64,000 nucleotides of DNA, from contig CAWKEY010000024.1 in assembly GCA_963848675.1 (NCBI GenBank), forward strand, positions 248,001-312,000, in the 5' to 3' direction. Source of the DNA: CAWKEY01 sp963848675 (GTDB lineage Bacteria; Pseudomonadota; Gammaproteobacteria; Methylococcales; Methylomonadaceae). Under the pieces are notes generated by a model. It was given only the letters and a program-made list of their open reading frames with translations. It searched no databases and had not been told where the DNA came from. Positions 56,260 through 64,000 of the stretch are shown here, piece after piece (position 1 is the stretch's first letter; every line of letters begins with the position of its first letter). A program made the translations under genes and the position numbers.

Positions 56260-56760
56260 TGTCATGGACTATTACAGCCTCACTCGGAACTTTCAAGGTG
56301 CCGGTTATTTTGAAACGGAACACCATCAACAAATTTTTAAAGAACTCAAAGCCGCAATCAAGCAAGGCCAGATGGTGGCATTATCGGGTATTGTCGGTTG
56401 CGGAAAAACGACGACATTAAAAGCAATCAGGGATGAATTAATCCGTGAGAAAGAAGTCCTGGTTTCAAAGTCACTTTCAGTAGAGAAAGGACAAGTGAAT
56501 CTTGGCACCCTGATAGTGGCCTTATTTTACGATCTGGCGACAGAAAAGGATTTTAAAATACCTCTACGCAATCCGAAAGGCGTGAACGTATGCTGCAAGA
56601 GCTGATTAGAAAACGACAAAAACCGATTGCTTTATTTGTGGATGAAGCTCATGACCTCCACAGCAAAACACTAATTGGACTTAAACGCCTCATAGAGGTA
56701 GTGCAAGATGGCGATCAGGAATTACAAAACAACCTTTTGGCGATTGGGATTCCGCTCTGA
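56249..56760 (+). pseudogene. AAA ATPase (TniB/ExeA-like), frameshifted and truncated
   Basis: The gene begins 11 bp inside the transposase end. The P-loop (ALSGIVGCGKTTTLKAI) is intact. A shift near 56575 moves the frame to ERMLQELIRKRQKPIALFVDEAHDLHSKTLIGLKRL, the Walker B region. The frame stops at 56760, about 100 residues short of the family length, right where the terminal repeat array begins. This fits an internal deletion that joined the ATPase gene to the transposon end. Confidence 0.8.
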
Positions 56761-56767
56761 TTTCTTA

Positions 56768-56931
56768 TTTGCATACATTGTGGTTCCTGAGCGATGTTTG
56801 CAGGCTGTTGGCAAATAATGTGGGCTCATTGGCAATTAATTCGGGTCGAAGATACCGGATATTTGCAAATAATTCGGGCCGAAAATTCGGATGTTTGCAG
56901 GTCTAATGGATTATGTTTGCAGGCCGTTACA
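56768..56931 (+). repeat. Array of candidate transposase-binding sites, right end of the transposon
   Basis: Two related motifs recur. Motif A, ATGTTTGCAGG, occurs at 56794, 56891 and 56913. Motif B, TT(T/G)GCAAATAATTCGGG or close variants, occurs at 56768 (weak), 56808, 56829 and 56862. B2 and B3 extend into GG(T/C)CGAA. The last A copy ends CCGTTACA at 56931, so the element begins 5'-TGTAACGG read inward. Multiple such sites at the ends are usual for TniA/TnsB/MuA transposases. Confidence 0.75.
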
Positions 56932-57006
56932 GGTAGGGGTCATATAGCCCTGTTCGGCTACAGCCTTAAGGAGTTCAGCGGTTAAACCGAGATGGTCAAA
57001 AGACAT
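56932..57006 (-). pseudogene. rhlE: N-terminal remnant of the RhlE-type helicase
   Basis: On the minus strand an ATG at 57006 opens MSFDHLGLTAELLKAVAEQG followed by YMTPT, an almost exact match to RhlE N-termini, where the next residues should be PIQQQAIP (the Q motif). Instead the transposon end follows at once. The frame runs on CNGLQT and stops. An AGG ribosome site precedes the ATG. The original promoter would lie in 57007-57093. Confidence 0.9.
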
Positions 57007-57093
57007 TAAAAAACCTGGTAATAAGATAAAGTTGTTATTGAAATGACACTGAAGGCTTACAAAAAACACTATAAGCGAGTAGCCGCATCACGA

Positions 57094-59526
57094 TTACAGT
57101 TTCCCTTTGGAGTTGAAGCCACGGTTTTTAGTATCAGGGGCATCGGCAAGCACTCGAACCTCCAGTGGCCGGCTGCTATCAATATGAACATCCCGTTGCG
57201 GAAAGGCAATCACGATACCATGCTCGTTCAGGGTCTTGTGGATCATATAACGCAGGTCGCTGGCGATAACTTTCCAGGACACATCACGCTTGAGTTCGAT
57301 CCAGGTATACAAGCCGAAGAGCAATGCGTCGCTGCCGAAATCCTCAAATAACACAAAGGGCTCGGGTTCGTCGAGAGTCATTCCGTGGTGATCGGCAGCT
57401 TCAAGGAGCAGTCTGCGCACCTCTTTTACTGGCGAGCCATAAGCAACGCCGATATTGACCACGATGCGTACCATTTGATCATTCAGCGTCCAGTTGGTGA
57501 CGTTCTGTTCAATGAAGGTGCTGTTAGGAATCAGCGTCTCAATACCGTTTGCCTCGAGAATTTTCGAACTGCGCACCCCGATGTCCGTAATGCGGCCACG
57601 GATACCGCCGACTTCGACCATATCCCCGGGTCGAAAAGGGCGCTCCATCAATAACATAAGGCCGCTGATCAAATTCTTGAGCAGGTTCTGCATGCCAAAG
57701 CCTGCACCGATAGCCACCGCGCCACCCATGAAGGCGAAGATGGTCAATGGAATCATGGCCACCGACATACTCACTACCACCAGGATCATGACTTCGGTAA
57801 ACATTATCCAGCGCCGCGCGATCCGGGCAAGGCTCTCGTCCATGCCGAAACGCATCACCATGATGCGTTCGATTAGATTTGCCAATCGGCTTGCAATCAG
57901 GCACCCAAATACCAGTATCGCTAAAGCCGTCAAAACCTTATTAACGCTGATACTGCGTTTGCCGCTGATTTGCTGGCCATCAACCTCGATGGTGTCTTGG
58001 GCTGCGAAGATTTCAAACGTCCAAACCTGAGATAAAAAGTCGCGGGCCGTAAACAGTGCTTCATTCAGGTAGCCGGTGAATGAGGTAACCTGGAACCTTG
58101 CGTCCAGTTCTTCCTTGCTGCGCTCCAGCAAGTTTTTAGTGGATTCAATTGCCCCCAACAGCCGTGAATAGGAAACCACCTGATCAAGATAAAGATTCCT
58201 TAACTCATCCCTCAAGGCATATGACTCGGTAACTGTTGCGCCGGCATCGAGCGCCTTAACAGCCTGGTCGTTGACCCGTGCAAGCACGCGTTGACGAAGC
58301 TGATTGACATAATCGTGAACAGTTGCCAGATATAGCTGATTTTTGGCAATCTTGTCATACGCCTCTCTGGCTTTTTCGCGTTCGTTCACCTTGGCATAAA
58401 CCCAGCGAAAATTCCAAATATCCCGCTTCAGATCCAGATAACTCAAGATCCTGCTAAGCATTAGCAATTTAATGTCAGCATTCTCCCGTTGCGCATGGCG
58501 TAACTGTTCGATCTCTGCAGGCTCTGTGATTTGCGGCTGTGTTGCTTTACCTGCGATAACCGGTGCCGGCCTTCCCTGTTTGAGAGCTTCGAACTCGGAT
58601 ATCGCCTTATTAAGCTCGACGAGAATATATTGTCTGTTAATGTCGATATTTTTGAGTGCCTGATCGAGGTCTTGCTGCGTCAACTCCACATTTTCGGATG
58701 CCACACCAAGCTGTTTAGTAGCCAGCTGCAAGCTTGCCCTGGTTCCCAGCAACTCTTCGTTTATCGCTTGCTTTTCAATCTGAAAACTTATGGCACGCGC
58801 CACATCCATCTGATTTTGCAGTAACAACAAATCGCGATCCCTACTCAGAAGGGCTTGCTGGTCAGGTGAATTATTAGCCCGCTCTATCGCTTCGTCAGCC
58901 TGTCTAAGCGTGACTGCGGAATTCTCGACGGTATTTACCAGCAGTAGTCCCGTCTTATCAACCGCATCGATCCAGGAAGCAAGCTCATCCTTGCGCCTGC
59001 TGAGTGCTCGAACAGACTCCTTAAGCGCATCTGTCCTGAGAAAGGGATAGGCGGTCTGCTCACTGAATCCGGACCATTCGACAGCTAATTTTTCCAGTTC
59101 GATGCGGCGCTTCTGACCCGCCTGCAAATTTTTGAGGCGAGAAAGCTGCCCCTCATACATATAAGCCAACTGCTTGAGATATAACCGGCGTTTAGCCAGG
59201 TTGTCTACGCCAGCCTCAGTCGAAGGCGCCCCGGTTTCTTCCTCCGGCGGCAGGAGAGCGAGCTTCTCGTTGGTTTCGGCAAGTTTTTTCTTGATATCCT
59301 GGGCAAGCGCGGCGGGATTGATTCCGGACTTTACCGTGGCGGGCTTGCCGGAGGATTGTTTCGTTATTCCACTCATAAGGGGAGATGAAGGCGCTGCCGA
59401 AGCCTGGGTCAAGGCTATCCCAAGCATCATCAGCAGGCTCATGAGAATCCGGAATACGCCAGAATTTATCGGTCTATACCCGGGATGCCTGTGCACGATG
59501 CGGTACTGTTTTAGTGTTTGAAGCAT
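57094..59526 (-). CDS. Large mechanosensitive channel of the MscS/MscK family
   Basis: The protein has a signal peptide (LMSLLMMLGIALTQASA), a long periplasmic coiled-coil region (about residues 50-470), membrane helices and a C-terminal MscS domain. The pore helix and beta domain are seen in GGAVAIGAGFGMQNLLKNLISG and ERPFRPGDMVEVGGIRGRI, then the cytoplasmic VTNWTLNDQMVRIVVNIGVAYGS. The ATG at 59526 (810 residues) is preferred; a GTG start at 59568 would lie inside the dispersed repeat. Such channels release solutes on osmotic downshock. Confidence 0.88.
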   Translation of the reverse strand: MLQTLKQYRIVHRHPGYRPINSGVFRILMSLLMMLGIALTQASAAPSSPLMSGITKQSSGKPATVKSGINPAALAQDIKKKLAETNEKLALLPPEEETGAPSTEAGVDNLAKRRLYLKQLAYMYEGQLSRLKNLQAGQKRRIELEKLAVEWSGFSEQTAYPFLRTDALKESVRALSRRKDELASWIDAVDKTGLLLVNTVENSAVTLRQADEAIERANNSPDQQALLSRDRDLLLLQNQMDVARAISFQIEKQAINEELLGTRASLQLATKQLGVASENVELTQQDLDQALKNIDINRQYILVELNKAISEFEALKQGRPAPVIAGKATQPQITEPAEIEQLRHAQRENADIKLLMLSRILSYLDLKRDIWNFRWVYAKVNEREKAREAYDKIAKNQLYLATVHDYVNQLRQRVLARVNDQAVKALDAGATVTESYALRDELRNLYLDQVVSYSRLLGAIESTKNLLERSKEELDARFQVTSFTGYLNEALFTARDFLSQVWTFEIFAAQDTIEVDGQQISGKRSISVNKVLTALAILVFGCLIASRLANLIERIMVMRFGMDESLARIARRWIMFTEVMILVVVSMSVAMIPLTIFAFMGGAVAIGAGFGMQNLLKNLISGLMLLMERPFRPGDMVEVGGIRGRITDIGVRSSKILEANGIETLIPNSTFIEQNVTNWTLNDQMVRIVVNIGVAYGSPVKEVRRLLLEAADHHGMTLDEPEPFVLFEDFGSDALLFGLYTWIELKRDVSWKVIASDLRYMIHKTLNEHGIVIAFPQRDVHIDSSRPLEVRVLADAPDTKNRGFNSKGKL

Positions 59527-59563
59527 TTTAATAGCCTGATAAAAAAGAGGACTGTAAGTAATG

Positions 59564-59680
59564 CGCACGAAATAAGTTGAACAAGTGTAGGTGTGAATGA
59601 ATTCGCACAGTGCCGATAATTCCGCACCTGCGCAAAAAATTGTTTCTCAGAGTTGCGCAATTTATTTGATACGCGTTCCT
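59564..59680. repeat. Dispersed palindromic repeat, family 1, copy 2 (inverted)
   Basis: This is the reverse complement of the unit at 5441-5538. Both flanks match nearly base for base, while the central hairpin is degenerate and about 20 bp longer (GTGTAGGTGTGAATGAATTC ... TTCCGCACCTGCG). It lies just upstream of the channel gene start and would be in its promoter or leader region. Confidence 0.8.
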
Positions 59681-59762
59681 AAGTGGCTTTGCTGCCCACT
59701 GGGGCACGCGGCCGGGAGGTATGCCAGTGAAAGCCATAATGCATCGCTAAAGAAGACCTGGT

Positions 59763-60902
59763 TCAACGCACGGGTAAGGTTAATGTGGGCCCGGCTGATT
59801 TGGTGGCACCGGCTTGCAGACGGAACAACTGGGTCAGAAGCATAAAGCTTGACTTCGATTCCAGGTCGTTATCGGCCAGGTAAAACCATTGACCACGATA
59901 CGGTATCGAGACAAAAGCCAGTTCCGGCTGCTTTTCGCTTTGGCGGATGTGAAAGAAGCTCCCCCCTGCGGTTTTGCCCCAGTCAAATTCGGATCCGTCC
60001 TGGTTTCGGGTAACCGTCACTAAACCTGAGGCCTTGTGAGATTCTGGTACGTCTACATGGTGAGACAGATAGAAAAAAATACTCATGAGCGAGCGGCTTC
60101 GTATCGAGATGGTGTCGTCCCGGTTTTGGCGAAAGTCGCTGTTGACACGATAGACCTCACGATTCTGATCGAGTCCGAGCAGTTGTTTGATTTCCCGGAT
60201 CGCGTCATGGTACAAAGGGGACGATTTGATTTCCAGTTGCATCTCCTTGGTGTCTGGATCAATTCTTGGGATTATAAGGTCTTCGCTCGTCACCTGATCA
60301 AAGAGTTGTAACAGCCGATTGAATTGATCGATGCGCTTCGGAGAAAATTTGGGGGTTGGTCCTGAGGCGACTGACGCATTCTCAAGTCCATTGATACGTT
60401 CCACGCAAAGACCCAGCACCCGTCGAACGCTCCATCCCGATCCGGCGAGTGCAAACACGTCTTCAATAGCAATAGGCCTGAGCACGCTCTTGACAAAGCT
60501 CTCACCCTGAAGTGGCGCGTAGGCAATCGTCGGTGCGGTGGTATATGCCCCGCCCGCATTAAACTGCAGAATATCAGCGCCGCCGCTGCTTAAATCAAAG
60601 GCAGATTGATCCAAACCTGCGGCCAGGTCCAACTTTAAGGAAGCGGTTACACTGACCACATCCAGAAAGAACACCGGATCCCGGTAGTGCAAGCGGACAA
60701 TGTTTTGTATGAACTGCTCACTTTGGCTATCAACAATAGCTGCGTTGTATAGCGGATAGGTGCCCCTGAGTCCATCGGGTCCAAAGGAATGACATCCTGT
60801 GCTCAGGATTGCCATGTTCAGGAGCAAGAGTGGTTTGGCACATGGAATTGAAGTGTTAGCGGGAATATTCGCTAAAACCCGCGAAAGAAATAAGCTAGGC
60901 AA
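59763..60902 (-). CDS. Hypothetical lipoprotein
   Basis: I do not recognise this 379-residue protein. The start is TTG at 60902 with a strong AAAGAGG site six bases away. A hydrophobic stretch PLLLLNMAILSTGCHSF gives a lipobox with Cys as the modified residue. The mature protein is soluble, with no repeats or known catalytic motif that I can name; notable segments are DVFALAGSGWSVRRVLGLCV and FVSIPYRGQWFYLADNDLES. It runs in the same direction as the channel gene. Confidence 0.7.
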   Translation of the reverse strand: MPSLFLSRVLANIPANTSIPCAKPLLLLNMAILSTGCHSFGPDGLRGTYPLYNAAIVDSQSEQFIQNIVRLHYRDPVFFLDVVSVTASLKLDLAAGLDQSAFDLSSGGADILQFNAGGAYTTAPTIAYAPLQGESFVKSVLRPIAIEDVFALAGSGWSVRRVLGLCVERINGLENASVASGPTPKFSPKRIDQFNRLLQLFDQVTSEDLIIPRIDPDTKEMQLEIKSSPLYHDAIREIKQLLGLDQNREVYRVNSDFRQNRDDTISIRSRSLMSIFFYLSHHVDVPESHKASGLVTVTRNQDGSEFDWGKTAGGSFFHIRQSEKQPELAFVSIPYRGQWFYLADNDLESKSSFMLLTQLFRLQAGATKSAGPTLTLPVR

Positions 60903-61485
60903 GAAAAACCTCTTTGAGTTCTATGGTTTCAGCCAGGATGAGCACTGCGCACCAGCATCCGTAGCCTTTGATGTGTTGGGCTGCGCTAGCGCCCGGTACA
61001 CTGTTCCGTTGCTCCTGCATACCATAGTGACGAGCGGCGGGAGCGATTGGTGAAAGAAAGCATGGATAGCCCTGTTGTTATTAATGTTTCAAAGTTCATT
61101 TTAAGCCCGGATTGCACTAAACAGTATTGAAATTATAAAACTTCAAGCCTCAGCGTTTTAGGATAAAAAATGCAAGGCTCGCACAAATAAGCCCTGTCTG
61201 TGTGTTGCAATGGTTTCCAGCGCGAAAGTAACCATAGCCCCTAAAATCGTTTGCAACTGATCCAACGCACCGGTAATGGCCGGCCACAGTTTACCAGCCA
61301 AGCTGGTCAGCGAGCAGGAAGAAATTGATTTCAATTTTCAAAAGCCTGATTTTGTTGAAGGCTTTAATGCGCTTGGCCTGGAATCCATGCCCCATAGTTT
61401 TAAGCGGGAGCTTGGCCTAAAGTCCAATAGCCGCTAATTGCGAATGCTGATACTTTAAATCTTTTGCAACTATTCAGCGCCATGT
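60903..61485. other. Intergenic region, possible gene remnant
   Basis: No secure gene lies in this stretch, which with the next repeat makes a ~785-bp gap. A 53-codon frame at 61276-61437 (MAGHSLPAKLVSEQEEIDFN...) keeps an open, protein-like end FVEGFNALGLESMPHSF and may be the 3' remnant of a lost gene. Upstream frames on the plus strand around 60900-61050 show no start signal. Confidence 0.3.
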
Positions 61486-61652
61486 GTCATTAGGAGCGGA
61501 GCGAAGACTCTTCAAGCCTGTACTCATGCGCCAGCGCTTAAGGTTTCTCGGTAATCGCTCCTGCATTACCCTATTTCCTGCATCCATGCAGTCGTCCCAT
61601 TGGTCGAAATGACAGCACAATCAAGTACCTTGCAAAAAACGCTGAATAGTTA
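61486..61652. repeat. Dispersed palindromic repeat, family 2, copy 2
   Basis: It has the same order of blocks as 399-510 (TGTCATT..GAGC.GAGCGA, GCCAGCGCTTAAG.TTTCTC, TTGGTCGAAATGACA, AAACGCTGAA.AGTTAC) but with an insertion of about 45 bp between the second and third blocks. It ends ~35 bp before the glycine-zipper gene and may contribute to its 5' leader. Confidence 0.75.
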
Positions 61653-61687
61653 CAATATGTTTTTTATTTATAACCTGAGGCATCAAG

Positions 61688-62155
61688 ATGAAAACACGTT
61701 TAAAACACTTAAAAATTATTGCCACTTTCTTGATGGGTGCTTTGCCCATATCGGTTTTTGCACAACAAGTGATGGTTTATCCCGCGCAGGGGCAAACGCC
61801 GGACCAGTTATCCAAAGACCGTTATGAATGTCACATGTGGGCTGTGCAGCAAAGTGGGTTCGATCCCAGCAGCGGCGCTTCCAGTTCGCAGTCAAGCGCC
61901 CCGCAAGGCAGTGTAGGCCGCGAGACGGCGAGGGGTGGATTGCGCGGGGCGGCTGCGGGCGCGGCGATCGGAGCCATTGCCGGTGATGCGGGCAAAGGCG
62001 CAGCCATTGGAGCTACGGCCGGCGGTTTGAAACGGGGCTTCGGACAAGTTGATGCCAACAAAGCAGCCGCGGCAACTGGAGCCAATGAAGCTGCGAATAA
62101 TTACAACCGTGCTTTAGGCGCATGTCTTTCAGGCCGCGGCTATTCTGTGCAGTAA
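61688..62155 (+). CDS. Glycine-zipper (YMGG-like) envelope protein
   Basis: The 155-residue protein has a signal peptide (IIATFLMGALPISVFA), a Ser/Gln-rich stretch and a glycine zipper: RGGLRGAAAGAAIGAIAGDA and GKGAAIGATAGGLKRG, which can pack in membranes. Two cysteines (YECHMW, GACLSGRGY) flank the zipper and match the YMGG-like outer-membrane family. Function is unknown. It lies 61 bp before the efflux operon on the same strand. Confidence 0.8.
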   Translation: MKTRLKHLKIIATFLMGALPISVFAQQVMVYPAQGQTPDQLSKDRYECHMWAVQQSGFDPSSGASSSQSSAPQGSVGRETARGGLRGAAAGAAIGAIAGDAGKGAAIGATAGGLKRGFGQVDANKAAAATGANEAANNYNRALGACLSGRGYSVQ

Positions 62156-62216
62156 TTTCCCGGAGAAGCGCTGATGAAAATCAGCGCGCTGGTGTGAACA
62201 GCATGAGGGGCTATTG

Positions 62217-63353
62217 ATGAACAATGGGAAACAAGGGTTTTGTATGTGGATGAGAAAAGCGTTCATGGCGGCGACTGTGGTCACTGCCATGTTGATTCTG
62301 AATGGCTGTCAGGAACAACAGACTTCTGAAACTGAACAGCCCGTTCGACCTGTTAAATTATTGACAGTAGGCGGCATGCTCACGGATCAGACGCAGAAAA
62401 TGCCGGGTACCGTCAGAGCCTCGGATCGTGTCGATCTCGCTTTTCAGGTTTCAGGTCCCCTCATTGAATTGCCGGTTAAGGAGGGCCAGCGCGTCAAAAA
62501 AGGCGATCTGCTGGCCCGCATCGATCCCCGCGACTTCGAAACCAATCTGCGCAACGCGATGGGTACGTTAGCCAAAGCCAAAGCGAAACTGGCCTACGAC
62601 CTTGTAGAATACCAACGCTATGTCAATGTTAAGGAAAAAGAACCCGGCGCCGTCAGCGATTCGATGGTTTCGTTAAAACGCGCCGCCGAAAATGTCTCCA
62701 GGGCCGAGCTACAATCAGCGCAGGCCGGAGTTCAAGCCGCCAAGGATCAGCTGGTTTATACCTCTTTGCGTTCGCCCTTCAGCGGCGTCATTGCTAGAAA
62801 ACACGTCGATAATTATCAGGAAGTTCAAGCCAAACAGACTGTTATCAGTTTGCAGAACACCACTAATATTGAAGTGCTGGTCGATATTCCGGAATTGCTC
62901 GTTGCGCCGATACGCAGTGTTAAACCGCTTGTCAGCGCGGAATTTGCCAGCGCTCCAGGCCGGCTCTTTGAGTTGTCCATGAAGGAATTCGCAGCCCAGG
63001 CCGATCCTTTGACGCAAACCTACCAAGTCGTCTTCGTCATGCCGGCGCCCACCGGTGTCAGGATTCTTCCGGGTATGACGGCAACCGTCATTTTCGATTT
63101 GTCCGCAGCGTTCATGGCTGATGCCGTTATCAGCATCCCGGCCGTTGCGGTATTCGCGGACACCGAGGGTAAGCCTGGCGTTTGGGTTATAGACGCGAAA
63201 ACCATGAAGGTTCAGCGCCGGCCTGTGACAACGGGTGAGTTGAGCGGTAGCGACAACATTCTGATTAAAGCCGGACTGAACCTGGGTGAAACCATTGCTG
63301 TTGGTGGCGTCAGCACGCTACGCGAGGGTCAAGCCGTCAGAGCATTTGATTAA
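62217..63353 (+). CDS. RND efflux periplasmic adaptor lipoprotein
   Basis: The 378-residue membrane-fusion protein has a lipoprotein signal ending ILNGC, the paired half-motifs GPLIELPVKEGQRVKKGDLL and YTSLRSPFSGVIARKHVDNY of the lipoyl domain, a coiled-coil hairpin and the beta-barrel and proximal domains. The ATG at 62217 has GAGGGG upstream. It precedes the RND permease by 18 bp, so they form one tripartite pump. It belongs to the AcrA/MexA-like group; substrate unknown. Confidence 0.92.
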   Translation: MNNGKQGFCMWMRKAFMAATVVTAMLILNGCQEQQTSETEQPVRPVKLLTVGGMLTDQTQKMPGTVRASDRVDLAFQVSGPLIELPVKEGQRVKKGDLLARIDPRDFETNLRNAMGTLAKAKAKLAYDLVEYQRYVNVKEKEPGAVSDSMVSLKRAAENVSRAELQSAQAGVQAAKDQLVYTSLRSPFSGVIARKHVDNYQEVQAKQTVISLQNTTNIEVLVDIPELLVAPIRSVKPLVSAEFASAPGRLFELSMKEFAAQADPLTQTYQVVFVMPAPTGVRILPGMTATVIFDLSAAFMADAVISIPAVAVFADTEGKPGVWVIDAKTMKVQRRPVTTGELSGSDNILIKAGLNLGETIAVGGVSTLREGQAVRAFD

Positions 63354-63371
63354 GTGAAATAAGGAGCAGCA

Positions 63372-64000
63372 GATGAATCTGGCAGAATGGAGTATCAACA
63401 AGAGTTTGATCACCTGGGTGTTGATCGTGCTTGCCCTGGTTGTCGGTTGGAACGCTTACCAGTCGTTGAGCCGGCTGGAGGACCCCGAATTTACGATTAA
63501 AGAAGCGGTGATCAGCACCCCATATCCGGGCGCTTCCGCCGCCGAAGTCGAAGAAGAGGTGACCAACGTGATCGAAAAAGCCGTTCAGGAAATGGGTCAG
63601 CTCGAAAAAATCGAGTCCAGATCCTATCGCGGCATGTCAACGGTTAAAGCCAAAATCAAGGATCAATACGACAAAAACGGATTACCGCAGGTCTGGGACG
63701 AGCTGCGCAGAAAGGTAAACGATGCGCAGATGAAACTGCCGCCAAAGGCCGGGCCGTCGTTAGTCAACGATGATTTCGGCGATGTTTACGGTATCTATTT
63801 GGCTATTACCGGCGAAGGCTATACCTATAAAGAGATTTACGATTATGCCAAGCTGTTGCAGCGGGAATTGCTTAAAGCCAAGGATGTGAAGCGGATCAGT
63901 CTTTATGGCGATCAGAAGGAAGTGATTTATGTCGAGATGCGCCGGGAGAAAATGACCCAGCTGGGTGTTTCGCCGCAAGATATTTACCAGGCCTTAGGGG
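63372..64000 (+). CDS. RND efflux permease, N-terminal part
   Basis: The frame begins with ATG 63372 (AAGGAG upstream) and runs off the window after ~209 codons. MNLAEWSINKSLITWVLIVL is the first membrane helix, and RLEDPEFTIKEAVISTPYPG with ASAAEVEEEVTNVIEKAVQE is the RND porter start. The RLEDPEF motif places it with proton-driven HAE1-type permeases of unknown substrate. It pairs with the adaptor upstream. Confidence 0.93.

Larger units (their letters stand above)
53042..56931. mobile_element. Decayed Mu/Tn5053-like transposon with toxin-antitoxin cargo inserted in rhlE
   Basis: The insert separates two parts of rhlE and holds doc, its antitoxin, a serine resolvase, a DDE transposase, an AAA ATPase and a right-end repeat array. 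The right border is sharp: the last base of rhlE codon 25 is 56932 and the element ends ...CCGTTACA at 56931. The left border near 53042-53051 also carries GGCCGTTACA. All three transposition genes are broken. No matching left-end array is visible, so one end was probably lost in a deletion that also removed the helicase core. Confidence 0.75.

Noticed and set aside
57043..57351. Plus-strand frame opposite the channel gene
   Set aside because: It lies mostly antisense to the clear MscS domain and has no recognisable product.
1..64000. CRISPR array, rRNA or tRNA genes
   Set aside because: No regular direct repeats with spacers and no rRNA or tRNA signatures were seen anywhere in the window.

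Overview
The window reads as chromosomal DNA of a gammaproteobacterium, most likely a type I methanotroph (Methylococcales). This rests on the E. coli-like order glnD-map / rpsB-tsf-pyrH-frr-uppS-cdsA-dxr-rseP and on an intact PPi-type 6-phosphofructokinase (GGDDT and PKTVDND motifs), an enzyme typical of these methanotrophs. The genus cannot be fixed from sequence alone, and no methane oxidation gene lies in the window.

Layout. 1-9.5 kb: the 3' end of btuR, a GH17 membrane glucosyltransferase-like gene, a trmJ-cysE operon divergent from suhB, then rimI, a family-4 uracil-DNA glycosylase, leuA and pssA. 9.8-18.3 kb: PPi-PFK, a frameshifted Pat-type acyl-CoA synthetase/GNAT gene, a cupin, an orphan membrane-fusion protein, gcvH, dgkA and a PfkB kinase fused to MazG. 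18.3-31.6 kb: a Uma2 nuclease-like protein, a RegBA/PrrBA redox two-component pair, a Lon-like protease, an atypical TRAP transport cluster (lipoprotein, binding protein, fused permease), a PAS-HAMP-MCP receptor and an FGE/SUMF1-fold protein. 32-37.5 kb: thiO, an outer-membrane protein, a Phd/VapC toxin-antitoxin pair, a proline iminopeptidase, ubiX and a PilZ protein. 37.5-52.4 kb: the translation, lipid and isoprenoid core cluster, then dsbC, mutS and pncC. 57-64 kb: an MscS-type channel, a lipoprotein, a glycine-zipper protein and the start of an RND efflux operon.

The most unusual locus is 52.4-57.0 kb. A DEAD-box helicase gene (rhlE type) is split. Its first 25 codons lie at 57006-56932 and its last ~90 codons at 53045-52773, with about 3.9 kb of foreign DNA between them and the helicase core missing. 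The insert holds a Doc/RHH toxin-antitoxin pair and a decayed Mu/Tn5053-like transposon: a resolvase with a stop codon, a transposase with a frameshift and its catalytic Glu replaced by Lys, and an ATPase that is frameshifted and truncated. The transposon ends in an array of candidate transposase-binding repeats that stops exactly at the rhlE junction. A 15-bp same-orientation repeat (14/15 identical) marks both borders. Next to it, on the minus strand, is a candidate small RNA with a strong terminator and an anti-Shine-Dalgarno CCCTCCTT segment.

Other signals are two dispersed palindromic repeat families, each with two copies in the window, the cluster of indels in the pat gene, and the buried TAATG junction inside the kinase-MazG fusion. 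Several starts were moved from the longest reading frame to a better-supported codon; each case is noted.
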